The position numbers and the translations under genes are program-made. From Rhizobium sp. CIAT894 (lineage in GTDB: Bacteria > Pseudomonadota > Alphaproteobacteria > Rhizobiales > Rhizobiaceae): DNA of 64,000 bases. Below, piece after piece: positions 9,508 through 18,924 of the stretch. The stretch lies in NCBI RefSeq assembly GCF_000172795.2, contig NZ_CP020947.1, positions 1,739,001 to 1,803,000 on the forward strand, given 5' to 3'. Numbering within the stretch: position 1 is the first letter of the stretch; every line of letters begins with the position of its first letter. The notes beneath the pieces were generated by a model. That model searched no databases, was not told the origin of the DNA, and was given only the letters and a program-made list of their open reading frames with translations.

Positions 9508-10608
9508 TCAGGAAAAGCTGGCCACGGGCGCGTCGAGCAGCGAGCGGTCGACCGTGATGCCAAGACCGGGGCCGGTCGGGGCCGCACCCCGGCCATTGCG
9601 GCTGCGCGGCTGATAGCCGGCCACATGCTCGTTCGTCCAATCGTTGAAGAACGAGGTGTGCATCAGATTTTCCGGGAAGGCGCTGGCCGCCACATGTGAC
9701 ACCGCCGCCGCCGTCACATCGCCGCCCCAGACGTCCTCGATGCAGAAATGCATGCCGAGATCCTGCGCCGCGTTGCGCATGGCAACCGCCGGCGTGATGC
9801 CGCCGAGACGGCCCAGCTTGATGTTGACCGCCGCCGCGCTCACCTCGTATTTGGCGCGATAGAGATCGGCATGGGTGAGGACCGCTTCATCCAGCACGAT
9901 CGGCAGCCCGCTAACCTTGCGCAGCATGGCGCAATCGGCGATGTCCCGGCAGGGCTGCTCGACATAGAGGTTCGTGTCCTCAAGCGCGCGCATGGCGATC
10001 TGGGCTTCGAGCAGCGTATATCCGGCATTCGCATCGACGAAGAAGAAGATGTCGGGGAAGGCTTTGACGATGGCGCGGGCGCGCGCGGCGTCCTTCACCG
10101 GATCGTCGCCGATCTTGATCTGGTAGCGCATGATGCCCTCAGCGCTGCGCTTGCCGATATAGTCGAGGCTTTCCTCGGTCGAGGACAGCGGAACGGCCTC
10201 GAAGATCGGCAGCTCGGTGCTGAGCACGCCGCCGATCAGCGCCGAGATCGGCAATTCGACGGATTTGCCGAAAATATCCCAGCAGGCCACATCGAAGGCG
10301 TTCTTGGCATTGGCTTGCCCCATCAGGAGGCTGGACATCAGCCGCTGCAGATGCGTACTTCCACGCGGATCCTGCCCGATCAAAAGCGGCGCGAGCTCGC
10401 GCAGCGCCGCGCGCGTGCTGCCGGCAAAGACCGGCAGATAATTGCCGGAAAGCGTCGCGGCCTCGCCCCAGCCTTCGATGCCGCTGTCGGTGATGACCCG
10501 CACGAGATTGGACGGCTGCTGTTTCGCCGAGCGGCCCTTGGACATCACATAGGTCCCATGGGAGTAAGTCAGGTCGTATTCGTAAAGCTCGATGGCCGAA
10601 ATCTTCAT
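9508..10608 (-). CDS. Mandelate racemase/muconate-lactonizing family enzyme, possible cis-3-hydroxyproline dehydratase
   Basis: A 366-residue enolase-superfamily protein. The N-terminal capping domain begins MKISAIELYEYDL. The barrel shows a lysine at the second strand (RYQIKIGDD), metal ligands at the third to fifth strands (FFFVDANAGY, LYVEQPC, PIVLDEAV) and a second lysine in NIKLGRLGGI. Two opposed lysines fit racemases and the cis-3-hydroxy-L-proline dehydratases. Together with the downstream cyclodeaminase-family reductase, dehydration of cis-3-hydroxy-L-proline to delta1-pyrroline-2-carboxylate is the best guess. Epimerisation of proline betaine or hydroxyproline betaine is the main alternative. 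It is divergent from a LysR gene that probably senses the substrate. Start 10608 is the last methionine before the conserved domain. Confidence 0.8.
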   Translation of the reverse strand: MKISAIELYEYDLTYSHGTYVMSKGRSAKQQPSNLVRVITDSGIEGWGEAATLSGNYLPVFAGSTRAALRELAPLLIGQDPRGSTHLQRLMSSLLMGQANAKNAFDVACWDIFGKSVELPISALIGGVLSTELPIFEAVPLSSTEESLDYIGKRSAEGIMRYQIKIGDDPVKDAARARAIVKAFPDIFFFVDANAGYTLLEAQIAMRALEDTNLYVEQPCRDIADCAMLRKVSGLPIVLDEAVLTHADLYRAKYEVSAAAVNIKLGRLGGITPAVAMRNAAQDLGMHFCIEDVWGGDVTAAAVSHVAASAFPENLMHTSFFNDWTNEHVAGYQPRSRNGRGAAPTGPGLGITVDRSLLDAPVASFS

Positions 10609-10752
10609 GGCTGTCATCATCCCTGCTGAACGTCGCTCCCTGCTTGAAGCAGCGCGACTTGGTTGCTGCATGAGCCACGATTTCATGAGCGTGGACTTGC
10701 GACAAACCAGTTTTCGGCGATAGAAGGGTCAGAAAATCTAGGCCTCAACCCC

Positions 10753-11640
10753 ATGTCCATCTCGCCGCCGTTCGACAGATTGCCCTCGCTGAATGCGCTG
10801 CGCGCCTTTGAGGCCGCCGCCCGGCTCGGCAGTTTTCGCCGTGCTGCCGATGAGCTGATGGTCACGCCGGGGGCCGTGGCCGCGCAGATCAAGGCGCTGG
10901 AGGCCGAATTCGGCGCCGAGCTGTTTCACCGTCAGGCGAGGGGCGTCACTCTGACCGCCCTAGGACAGCGCGTCGCTCCCCGCTTCAGCGCCGCCTTCGA
11001 TGCGCTTGGCGGGGCGGTGCGCGAATTACGGCGTCATGCGGCCCCGCGTAAAGTCCATATCGTCACTTCGCCGGCGCTTGCCCAGCTGTGGCTGGCGCCG
11101 CGCCTGCTGCATCTGCGCGCCGCGTTGCGCGACGTGGATATTTCGGTGACCGCTCTCGAAGAGCCGCCGGACCTCAAGCGCACGCCTTTCGATCTGTGTC
11201 TGTTCTATGCCGAGCCCGGCCCCGACAAGATCACCTTGTGGGATGAACAGCTGCTGCCGGTCTGCATCCCTGGATTGGCCGAAGCGCTTGCCGATCCCGC
11301 CGACCTTGCGACGGTCAACTGCATCTCCGATGTGGTCTGGCAGGACTGGCGGATCTGGGCCGCTTCCGCCATGCCCGACAGCCCGGTGATCCCGACCGGC
11401 CCCGGCTTCTCGCTCTATGCGGTTGCCGTCCAGGAAGCTTTATCCGGCGCCGGCGTTCTGATGGGGCGGCAATCGCTGATCCAGCCTCACCTGAACAGCG
11501 GCGCCCTCATCGCGCCTTTCGACCGCCCCGTGCCGCTCGGCCTTTCGATCACGGCCTGGATGCTGCCGGAAGGCCGCAATGACAGGGCCGTCATCGCCGT
11601 CGCCAACGGACTGCGCCAGATCGCCGGCGGCATGGGGTGA
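10753..11640 (+). CDS. LysR-family regulator, GcvA-like
   Basis: A 295-residue regulator with the N-terminal winged helix (LNALRAFEAAARLGSFRRAA, recognition helix TPGAVAAQIKALE) and a periplasmic-binding-protein-like effector domain from about residue 90. The phrase LPSLNALRAFEAAARLGSF is typical of the GcvA-like branch. Its gene is divergent from the enolase-superfamily gene with about 145 bases between, so it most likely controls that two-gene catabolic operon in response to its substrate. The ATG at 10753 gives a family-standard N-terminus. The frame is open further upstream, but it overlaps the divergent gene. Confidence 0.92.
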   Translation: MSISPPFDRLPSLNALRAFEAAARLGSFRRAADELMVTPGAVAAQIKALEAEFGAELFHRQARGVTLTALGQRVAPRFSAAFDALGGAVRELRRHAAPRKVHIVTSPALAQLWLAPRLLHLRAALRDVDISVTALEEPPDLKRTPFDLCLFYAEPGPDKITLWDEQLLPVCIPGLAEALADPADLATVNCISDVVWQDWRIWAASAMPDSPVIPTGPGFSLYAVAVQEALSGAGVLMGRQSLIQPHLNSGALIAPFDRPVPLGLSITAWMLPEGRNDRAVIAVANGLRQIAGGMG

Positions 11641-11882
11641 CCGTCGCGGAACGCGTCCCGTCACTGTATCGATCACCGGGACTTTAGCAGGCTGCCGAAA
11701 AATACTTCCGGTCCCTAGACACTAGCTGCGATCGCGTGGACTCAAGTCTTCTTCGGGTCCCGGCAAGCTATTCTAGGCGCAATGTCGGCTTCAACGCGAT
11801 TTTTGTGCGTTTCCCTTAGAATATGCTTGAAATACCCTCGAAAGTGGTAATTCTCTGGCTGTGAAGGGTGAGGGATTACATC

Positions 11883-14800
11883 ATGCTGGATATTGTTGAA
11901 GCCAATGTGGCGATTGTCGCTGATATTGCGCCAAGTTTCACATACGCATCATTTCAGAATGCTATTCCCGTGCTAAGGTCAGCTAAAGTCGCGAACCCGA
12001 CAAACGAAAACCTTGAGGAATGCCAGCTTCGTCTCTTAGCCAATCCCCCATTCGTGCGCGCCAAGACGTGGACGATCGATCGGATCCTTGCAGGAGACGA
12101 AATCTCTCTAACCGACCGAAAGGTAGATCTCGATTCGTCGTACCTCGACGGATTGAATGAGGCCGAACGTGGTGAGATCACCCTTACGCTGACATCGCGT
12201 GGATCTCTGCTTTCCGAGATCCACGTTCCGGTGCGCCTCCTCGCGCGTGGCGAGTGGGGCGGTGTCAGTGACATGGCCCAGCTCCTGCCAGCCTTCGTTA
12301 TGCCGAACGATCCTGCCGTGGCCAGAATTCTGAGGTCTGCCGCAGACCAGCTCGCAGCACATGGACATTCTTCAGGCTTGGACGGTTACCAGAGCGGCGA
12401 CCCGAAGAGAACATTCATGCTCGCTGCCTCTGTGTACTCTGCAATTTCCGCACTCGGGCTGCACTATGCCGAAGCTCCGGCCAGCTTTGAGCAGAGGGGG
12501 CAGAAGATTCGGCGGCCGACAGACATTCTTGAACAGCGGCTTGCGAACTGCTTGGATCTCACGCTCCTGCTCGCATCGGCGCTGGAGGCATCGGGTCTGC
12601 ACGCCGTCATCCTCACGTTCAACGGCCACGCCGCTGTCGGCGTATGGTTGACCCAGAGGACGCTGGCGAATGCAATTGAGACGGATCTCATGGAGGTTCG
12701 TAAGGCGCTCGCGGTGCGCGAGCTGGTAGTGTTCGAAACCACGGGGCTCACCCATCGCCCCGCCATGATCCTAGACCATGCCCGACGACTGGCCGAGGCT
12801 CGTCTCGACGAGAGCCAGCGCCATTCTTTCGTGGCGGCGATCGATGTTCGACGCGCCCGGAGCGGCGGTATAACGCCTCTTGCATCGCATCAACCGCTTC
12901 AGCGTTCGGCGGACGCTCCAGACGATGACCATCCGAGCGCGTTGCCGCTCCCTGCGATGCCGACATTCGAGGCCCTCCCGATGGACGTCGTCGAAGAGAA
13001 GCCCACGACTGCGGCAGGCCGCATAGATCGCTGGCAGAAGAAGCTGCTCGACCTGACTTTGCGCAATCGCCTCCTAAACTTTCCGGACAGTCAGAAGACA
13101 ATTCCATTTCTATGCACCGATGTCTCCTTTCTGGAGGATCGCCTGGCTTCCGGATCTTCGATCCGGCTCATTTCCCTACCGGATCAGAATCCTGTCGGTG
13201 AACGTGATGAAGCGCTCTTCCGAGAGACCCGCGGTGAAGATCTGCAGCGCCAATTCGCGACCGAGGCCCTTCAGCGCGACGAACTGCCATCGAAGCTCCA
13301 TGTAAAGGAGCTGGAAAAGCGGCTGATAGAGCTCCATCGTCAGGTCAAGAACGACTTCGCCGAGGGTGGAGCAAATACTCTCTTCCTCGCAGTAGGCTTC
13401 CTGCGTTGGAAAAAGAAACCCGAGGACGAACGGAGCTACCGTGCCCCTTTGCTTCTGGTTCCCGTCAAACTGGAGAGGAAGAGCGCCTCCTCCCGATTTA
13501 GCCTGCGCTTCCATGAGGACGAGCCCCGGTTCAACGCCACCCTTCTGCAGTTCCTTGAACGGGACTTCGACTTGTGCCTGCCGCAGTTCGCTGTAGCTTT
13601 ACCACTGGATGAGAACGGCGTTGATGTTCCACGACTCTTGGCAACCATGCGCCAAGCCGTCAGAGATGTGCCAGGAATGGAGGTGGTGGACGAAGTTGCC
13701 CTGTCGACGTTCTCGTTCGCAAAGTTCCTGATGTGGAAGGATCTTGTCGAGCGTACGGACGCCCTTCGCCACAACAGGGTCGTAAAGCACCTTATCGACA
13801 CGCCCGACCAGGTGTTCACATCGGACGACACTTTCGCCGACGAGCGCGAGATCGACCGCCGCTTCCAGCCCAAATACATCATATGCCTCCTTCCGGCCGA
13901 TTCCTCGCAGATCGCCGCTAGCATCGCCGCCGCCGAGGGGAAGGATTTCGTGGTCGTCGGCCCACCCGGCACAGGGAAGAGCCAAACGATCGCAAACATG
14001 ATCGCGAACTGCCTCGCGATCGGCAAGACCGTGCTTTTCGTCGCAGAAAAAACCGCCGCGCTCGATGTCGTGTATCGCCGTCTCCGTGAACACGGGCTCG
14101 GCGACCACTGTCTTGAACTGCATTCGAACAAGGCGGACAGGAGGAATTTTGTTTCGCAGTTGAAACAGTCCTGGGAGGCGTCCGTTCGTTCCGATGGACA
14201 GGAATGGGTCAATGTGAACGAAAAGCTTCGGTTCCGCCGCGACCAACTCAACGCCTACGTGGAAGGCCTCCATCATCGCCACAACAACGGGCTGAGTGTC
14301 TACAAGACGATTGGGGTGGCCTCCAAAGGGGCAGACGCCCACGCGCCGACCCTCTCTTTCGACGCCCTCGATGCTCATGATGAAGCCTCTTACCGGAACC
14401 TGAGTGCCCTCGCCGCCGATCTGGGTCGGGTGTTTGGTGCCGTTGGTCGGCAACCGTCCCTGGAACTCGTTGACAGGCCGGAATGGTCATCAAGCTGGCA
14501 GGAGCAGTTGCTATCCTCCGCATCTGCGCTGAAAGAGAAGATCATCCGATTGCAAGATGCCCATCAGGCCTTCGTGCGCGAGCTCGGACTGTCTGCCGAG
14601 ACCGACGCTCCGATCGACGGTCTGCAAAGGCTCGCGGGCTTGGCGGATACATTGTGCTCGACGGCAGGGACGGATGTCAGCATCGCATTCGACCGAGAGT
14701 TCGTCCAGCTTCAGGGTGCTCTTGCAGAGCTCAGCGGAGCGATCCAGGCGTACCGCGCCGCGGAAGGGAACTTGGCGGCACCCTTCGCACACGACGCACT

Positions 14801-17783
14801 CGCCTCTATCCCGCTCGAGCAGTTGGAAAACGAGTGGCGCGAAGCATCCGCATCCATATGGCCAAAAAGCTGGCTCGGAAAGCGGCGCGTGAGGAAGCTG
14901 CTGAAGTCCTATTCGGACGGCGGCACACCCGACCCGGAGAAGGACTTCACGCACCTTAAGCGAATGAGGCAACAATCTGCCGCGATTCACGCAAACGTCC
15001 TTTCCGGCAAGCGATCGGGTTTCGCAGGGCTGCAAACGGACGTCGACCAAGTTGAGCGTAGGCTGTCTGGAGCGCAGCGCGTGCGTGATAGTCTTACACG
15101 GCTCGGTAGGGCTGCCGAGGAGGTGAGGGGGATTGCCCAGACAATCGCGCCCGTCCTGGCCTCCGCATCCCCTGATGCATCGGTTCGCCTGACTGCCAGA
15201 GCCTTCCTGGCGGCTTTTTCCAACTTCCTTGAGGCAGAGAAGGAGTTCGCTTCGGTGTCGGGCAAGGATATCACGTCGTTGTATCCCGACGAGGTATTCA
15301 CCTCGTTGCCGCGCCGGCTGAACGATCTTGCCGCTGCCCGTCAGATGCTTCGCGACTGGGTGGCTTGGTGCAGGGTTCGCCAGGAGGCGGGAGCGAAGGG
15401 GCTCTTCGCGCTGATCAAGAGCATTGAAAATGGTGCAGTCCCTTCTTCGGAAACGGAGGCTGCTTTTCATCTCGGGTACGCCCGATGGTGGCTCCCTCTC
15501 GCGATCGATGCCAATCCGGTTCTTCGGGAGTTCCGCCGCTTCGAGCACGAGCATGCGGTGGCCGACTTCCGGGATATCGACGACATCGTAAGGAAGGCTG
15601 CTGCAGGGCGCGTCGCTTCTTCTCTGGCGCATGGGCTTCCCCCTGTGCAGGGCGTTCCCAGACAGTCTGAACTCGGTCTGCTCCGGCATCAGATGGAGCT
15701 TCAACGTCCGAGCCGTTCTATCCGGGAAATTATCGGCGGGATGCCCAACAGCTTCTCAAAGCTCGCGCCATGCATGTTGATGTCGCCGCTGTCGATCGCG
15801 CAGTATCTCCCTCCAGACCAGGCACTCTTCGATGTCGTGATCTTCGACGAGGCATCGCAGATCACCACCTGGGATGCGGTAGGCGCGATCGCCCGCGGTC
15901 GCCAGACGATCATCGTAGGGGACCCCAAACAACTGCCGCCCACCAACTTCTTTGGACGCAACGAAGAGGAGGAAGATGTCAGAGAACACGAACGGGATCT
16001 CGAGAGCATCCTCGACGAGGCTAAGACAGCGGGGATCCCCGTTCGCGACCTGAGATGGCACTATCGCAGCCGCAATGAGTCGCTCATCGCCTTCTCGAAC
16101 CATCACTACTACCAAAACCGCCTCATCACATTCCCTTCGCCGACGGTGGAGGACAAGGCGGTTAGTCTCAGGCCTGTACCGAACGGCATCTACGATCGCG
16201 GCAAGACCCGCACGAACAAGGTCGAAGCACGCGCCGTTGCAGACGAGGCGGTGCGGCGGATGCTTTCGTGGCTGAAGCTCTCAGAGGGCGAGAGGCTGAC
16301 ACTCGGGATAATTACATTCAACGCACAGCAGCAGTCCCTCATCCAGGATTTCCTCGACGAGGCCCGCCGTGCAAGCCCGGAGCTTGAGTGGTTCTTCTCC
16401 GAAGACAGGATTGAACCGACCATCGTGAAGAACCTTGAGAACGTGCAGGGGGACGAGCGTGATACGATCCTCTTCTCAATCACCTTCACTGAAGACGCGG
16501 CCGGGAAAAGGAGCATGGATTTCGGCGCCCTGAACCGAGACGGCGGCGAGCGACGACTGAACGTCGCGGTGACCCGTGCGCGGCAGGAACTGTTAGTCTT
16601 TTCGGGCTTCCGGGCAGATCAGATCGACATTGCGCGGACCAAGGCCGTAGGTGTCCATCATCTGAAGACGTTCCTCGATTTTGCGGACCGTGGCGCTATC
16701 GCTCTGCCCGCACAAGATCACGGATCGGTCGGCGGCTTGGAGTCGCCGTTCGAGGAGGCTGTCGCCGAAGAGCTTTCAAAACGTGGTTGGCATCTCGTGC
16801 CGCAGGTCGGCATATCCGGCTTCCGCATCGATATCGGCGTGAAGCACCCCGACAAGGCGGGAGCCTACCTTGCCGGGGTAGAGTGCGATGGCGCAACATA
16901 TCACAGCTCAGCGACGGCTCGGGACCGCGACAAGGTCCGCGAGCAAGTACTGCGGGGGCTCGGGTGGAATATCGTCCGGGTCTGGTCAACCGATTGGTGG
17001 TTCGACCGACTGGGCGCTGCTGATCGTCTGCATCACGCACTGAATGAGTTGCTGGATCAAAGCAGGCAGGCGCCCGAGCCGATTGAAACGGGGTCAACCG
17101 AGCTACTCGATAAGGTTTCGGGTGGCGAACCCCTTGCGCTCTATGGTGTCGGTTCGGCTGCCATCGAATCTGCGGCCGATCCTGATTATGAAATCGTTGC
17201 TCAAGATCTATTCGCTGCCGCGCCAGAGGAGGTTGGCGCTGGCGGGCATTTGGAAGTTCCCATAGCCACGCACTCAAATGGCTCAACGTATCGCATCGCA
17301 GACCTGACGGCGTTCAAGTCGCGTCCGAACGACTTCTTCGAGTTTTCCTACCGCGCCACACTTCAAGCCATGGTCGATGCTGTCATCGAAGCCGAAGCGC
17401 CGATGAGGGAAGATGTTCTTGCTCAGAGGATCGCGCGTGCACACGGCTGGCTCCGGACTGGAGCACGGATCCGCGAGCGGATCGCCCTTCATCTGAAGCA
17501 CTTCGACAGGACCTCTGAGTCCAGCGGTGACTTCGTTTGGAAGAGGGGTACGGTCACAGAGGTGTTGCCGTACCGTGTAGGTGCCGGTGAGGGCCGCCGG
17601 TCGGTGGCGGACATACCGTTGGCCGAGCTTGCAGCGCTGGTCACGTCTAATCCTGGACTATTCGATGAAGCCGACCCCGCTCTCTCGCTTGCGAGGTTGA
17701 TGGGAGTCGAGCGCCTTGCAGGCACGTCTCGCGGGCGGCTGGAGGAGGCCATTGCCAAGGGGCGCGCGCTCCATTTCAGTTGA
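11883..17783 (+). CDS. Giant DUF4011/SF1 helicase/Vsr-like nuclease/DUF3320 protein (Hhe-like anti-phage candidate)
   Basis: A single protein of about 1966 residues. The N-terminal region (1-370) includes a transglutaminase-like patch, LANCLDLTLLLASALEASGL. A DUF4011-type motif, RIDRWQKKLLDLTLRNRLLN, follows at about 378. Superfamily 1 helicase motifs come next: Walker A VVGPPGTGKSQTIANMIAN near 690, Walker B VVIFDEASQI near 1320, then IVGDPKQLPPTNFF, WHYRSRNESLI, NLENVQGDERD and LNVAVTRARQEL. A Vsr-like nuclease domain spans about 1620-1720 (SPFEEAVAEELSKRGW, FRIDIGV, GVECDGATYHSS, RVWSTDWW). A DUF3320-like C-terminal domain ends the protein. This order is what I recall for the Hhe defence system. 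The ATG at 11883 follows GTGAGGG; a GTG at 11868 is the alternative. It stands alone between metabolic genes, with somewhat lower GC at its 5' end, which suggests transfer. Confidence 0.85.
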   Translation: MLDIVEANVAIVADIAPSFTYASFQNAIPVLRSAKVANPTNENLEECQLRLLANPPFVRAKTWTIDRILAGDEISLTDRKVDLDSSYLDGLNEAERGEITLTLTSRGSLLSEIHVPVRLLARGEWGGVSDMAQLLPAFVMPNDPAVARILRSAADQLAAHGHSSGLDGYQSGDPKRTFMLAASVYSAISALGLHYAEAPASFEQRGQKIRRPTDILEQRLANCLDLTLLLASALEASGLHAVILTFNGHAAVGVWLTQRTLANAIETDLMEVRKALAVRELVVFETTGLTHRPAMILDHARRLAEARLDESQRHSFVAAIDVRRARSGGITPLASHQPLQRSADAPDDDHPSALPLPAMPTFEALPMDVVEEKPTTAAGRIDRWQKKLLDLTLRNRLLNFPDSQKTIPFLCTDVSFLEDRLASGSSIRLISLPDQNPVGERDEALFRETRGEDLQRQFATEALQRDELPSKLHVKELEKRLIELHRQVKNDFAEGGANTLFLAVGFLRWKKKPEDERSYRAPLLLVPVKLERKSASSRFSLRFHEDEPRFNATLLQFLERDFDLCLPQFAVALPLDENGVDVPRLLATMRQAVRDVPGMEVVDEVALSTFSFAKFLMWKDLVERTDALRHNRVVKHLIDTPDQVFTSDDTFADEREIDRRFQPKYIICLLPADSSQIAASIAAAEGKDFVVVGPPGTGKSQTIANMIANCLAIGKTVLFVAEKTAALDVVYRRLREHGLGDHCLELHSNKADRRNFVSQLKQSWEASVRSDGQEWVNVNEKLRFRRDQLNAYVEGLHHRHNNGLSVYKTIGVASKGADAHAPTLSFDALDAHDEASYRNLSALAADLGRVFGAVGRQPSLELVDRPEWSSSWQEQLLSSASALKEKIIRLQDAHQAFVRELGLSAETDAPIDGLQRLAGLADTLCSTAGTDVSIAFDREFVQLQGALAELSGAIQAYRAAEGNLAAPFAHDALASIPLEQLENEWREASASIWPKSWLGKRRVRKLLKSYSDGGTPDPEKDFTHLKRMRQQSAAIHANVLSGKRSGFAGLQTDVDQVERRLSGAQRVRDSLTRLGRAAEEVRGIAQTIAPVLASASPDASVRLTARAFLAAFSNFLEAEKEFASVSGKDITSLYPDEVFTSLPRRLNDLAAARQMLRDWVAWCRVRQEAGAKGLFALIKSIENGAVPSSETEAAFHLGYARWWLPLAIDANPVLREFRRFEHEHAVADFRDIDDIVRKAAAGRVASSLAHGLPPVQGVPRQSELGLLRHQMELQRPSRSIREIIGGMPNSFSKLAPCMLMSPLSIAQYLPPDQALFDVVIFDEASQITTWDAVGAIARGRQTIIVGDPKQLPPTNFFGRNEEEEDVREHERDLESILDEAKTAGIPVRDLRWHYRSRNESLIAFSNHHYYQNRLITFPSPTVEDKAVSLRPVPNGIYDRGKTRTNKVEARAVADEAVRRMLSWLKLSEGERLTLGIITFNAQQQSLIQDFLDEARRASPELEWFFSEDRIEPTIVKNLENVQGDERDTILFSITFTEDAAGKRSMDFGALNRDGGERRLNVAVTRARQELLVFSGFRADQIDIARTKAVGVHHLKTFLDFADRGAIALPAQDHGSVGGLESPFEEAVAEELSKRGWHLVPQVGISGFRIDIGVKHPDKAGAYLAGVECDGATYHSSATARDRDKVREQVLRGLGWNIVRVWSTDWWFDRLGAADRLHHALNELLDQSRQAPEPIETGSTELLDKVSGGEPLALYGVGSAAIESAADPDYEIVAQDLFAAAPEEVGAGGHLEVPIATHSNGSTYRIADLTAFKSRPNDFFEFSYRATLQAMVDAVIEAEAPMREDVLAQRIARAHGWLRTGARIRERIALHLKHFDRTSESSGDFVWKRGTVTEVLPYRVGAGEGRRSVADIPLAELAALVTSNPGLFDEADPALSLARLMGVERLAGTSRGRLEEAIAKGRALHFS

Positions 17784-18167
17784 CGTGCCGAGCCCAGAAG
17801 TTGCGGGTGATCGCCGGGCGGAGCATCGAATTCAAGCCCGGATCCGCGATGGTGCCCGATCCTGATTGCCTGGTTTTGAGCATTGGCATCGACTAGTGAC
17901 GCTCCCGTCAGAGGTCGCCGGATCCGAAGCAAGTCCAGGGTATGACTAGATGACCCCAGAAGATGCCTACTTCGGAGGCTGCCGATCTCGCCCGAACATT
18001 GTGGGTTGTCCCTGAAATGCCCATCGAATGCGCAGTCAACGAGCCGATCGGCCGTGCGCTGCTTGAGGTAGGTACTGGCCGGACGAAAGCCGCGCGTTCG
18101 GAACCGGCGCGGACAGAATCAGGACCGTGCACCATGTTCGCCAAATTCAAACCGGAAAGTGGCCTTA
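17784..18167. other. Gene-free stretch after the defence-like gene
   Basis: No open frame here has convincing coding character. A minus-strand frame at 17908-18234 and a plus-strand frame at 17963-18256 both overlap the end of the next gene and match nothing I recognise. Base composition is more even than in the flanking housekeeping genes, which fits a boundary of inserted DNA or a decayed mobile sequence, but I see no insertion-sequence ends or target duplications. Confidence 0.4.
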
Positions 18168-18689
18168 TTATCCCAAGGATCGCGGGGTTACGAACCGCTC
18201 GAGATAACCGGTGCCCGCCGCAATCTCGTCCCATGTGTCGAGATCGAGGTCGATGACGGCGAGTCCCGCTGTCGGGAACTTCTCCCGCATGCGTCCCACG
18301 GCATTGGCATCGCCGTCCGCCACGATAAGCGAGGCGGCATTCTCCATGCCGGGATTGTGGCCGACGACGAGCAGCGTGCGGATGCCAGGTTCGACGGCCC
18401 GGATCACATCGAGGATGCGCTCGGCCGACACCTCGTAGATATCCGTCGCCTCGACTTCCGAGACCTTTTTCGAAAGAGCCCTGCGGACGAGCTCCCAGGT
18501 TTCCTGCGCCCGGCGGGCCGGCGAGACGATGGCGAGATCGGGGATCAGCTTTTCGCGCACCATATAGGTGCCGATGACAGGTGCTACCTTGCGCCCGCGA
18601 TCCGCCAATGGCCGTTCACGGTCGGCCACACCGTCGGGCCAGGCGGATTTGGCGTGGCGCAGAAGGATGAGGCGGTGTTTCGGCAGCAT
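18168..18689 (-). CDS. SixA-like histidine phosphatase
   Basis: A 173-residue member of histidine phosphatase branch 1. The catalytic RHG-type motif appears as LILLRHAKSAWPD at residues 6-18, the SixA form RHAKS. The second catalytic histidine lies in LLVVGHNPGMEN at about residue 105. SixA proteins remove phosphate from phosphohistidine on phosphotransfer proteins, though many rhizobial members have no known substrate. The start at 18689 (MLPKHRLILL) puts the motif at the usual distance from the N-terminus; the longer frame upstream adds 17 atypical residues. It lies downstream of nrdJ on the same strand, with a strong hairpin between. Confidence 0.88.
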   Translation of the reverse strand: MLPKHRLILLRHAKSAWPDGVADRERPLADRGRKVAPVIGTYMVREKLIPDLAIVSPARRAQETWELVRRALSKKVSEVEATDIYEVSAERILDVIRAVEPGIRTLLVVGHNPGMENAASLIVADGDANAVGRMREKFPTAGLAVIDLDLDTWDEIAAGTGYLERFVTPRSLG

Positions 18690-18842
18690 GGGTTCAGCGT
18701 CCGAGGCTCCACAAATCAAGCAATGGCTGTCTATGACCAAACTCGAGGGCCTTCCGAACCCCCGCGGCTGTTATGCGAAAAGTCGCTGCTTCGGAGCGAT
18801 TTGTAGGTGATGAACAAATTATAGTCTTTGGAATTTCAATCC

Positions 18843-18868
18843 AGGCGGAGGGCTTGCGCCCTCCGCCT
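18843..18868 (-). terminator. Strong hairpin downstream of nrdJ
   Basis: A perfect 11-base stem, AGGCGGAGGGC at 18843-18853 and its complement at 18858-18868, closes a four-base loop. It sits about 60 bases after the nrdJ stop. No run of T follows on the minus strand, so it could be an intrinsic terminator of weak type or a 3'-end stabiliser. Confidence 0.55.
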
Positions 18869-18924
18869 TCGATTACGACTAACTTATGGTTTTCCACAGG
18901 TCGCCGCATTGCGATTGTCCCCTA

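Noticed and set aside
17908..18256. Small frames on both strands between the defence-like gene and sixA
   Set aside because: They overlap the sixA coding end, lack ribosome-binding sites and match nothing known. A mobile-element remnant was considered, but no inverted ends or target duplication could be seen.
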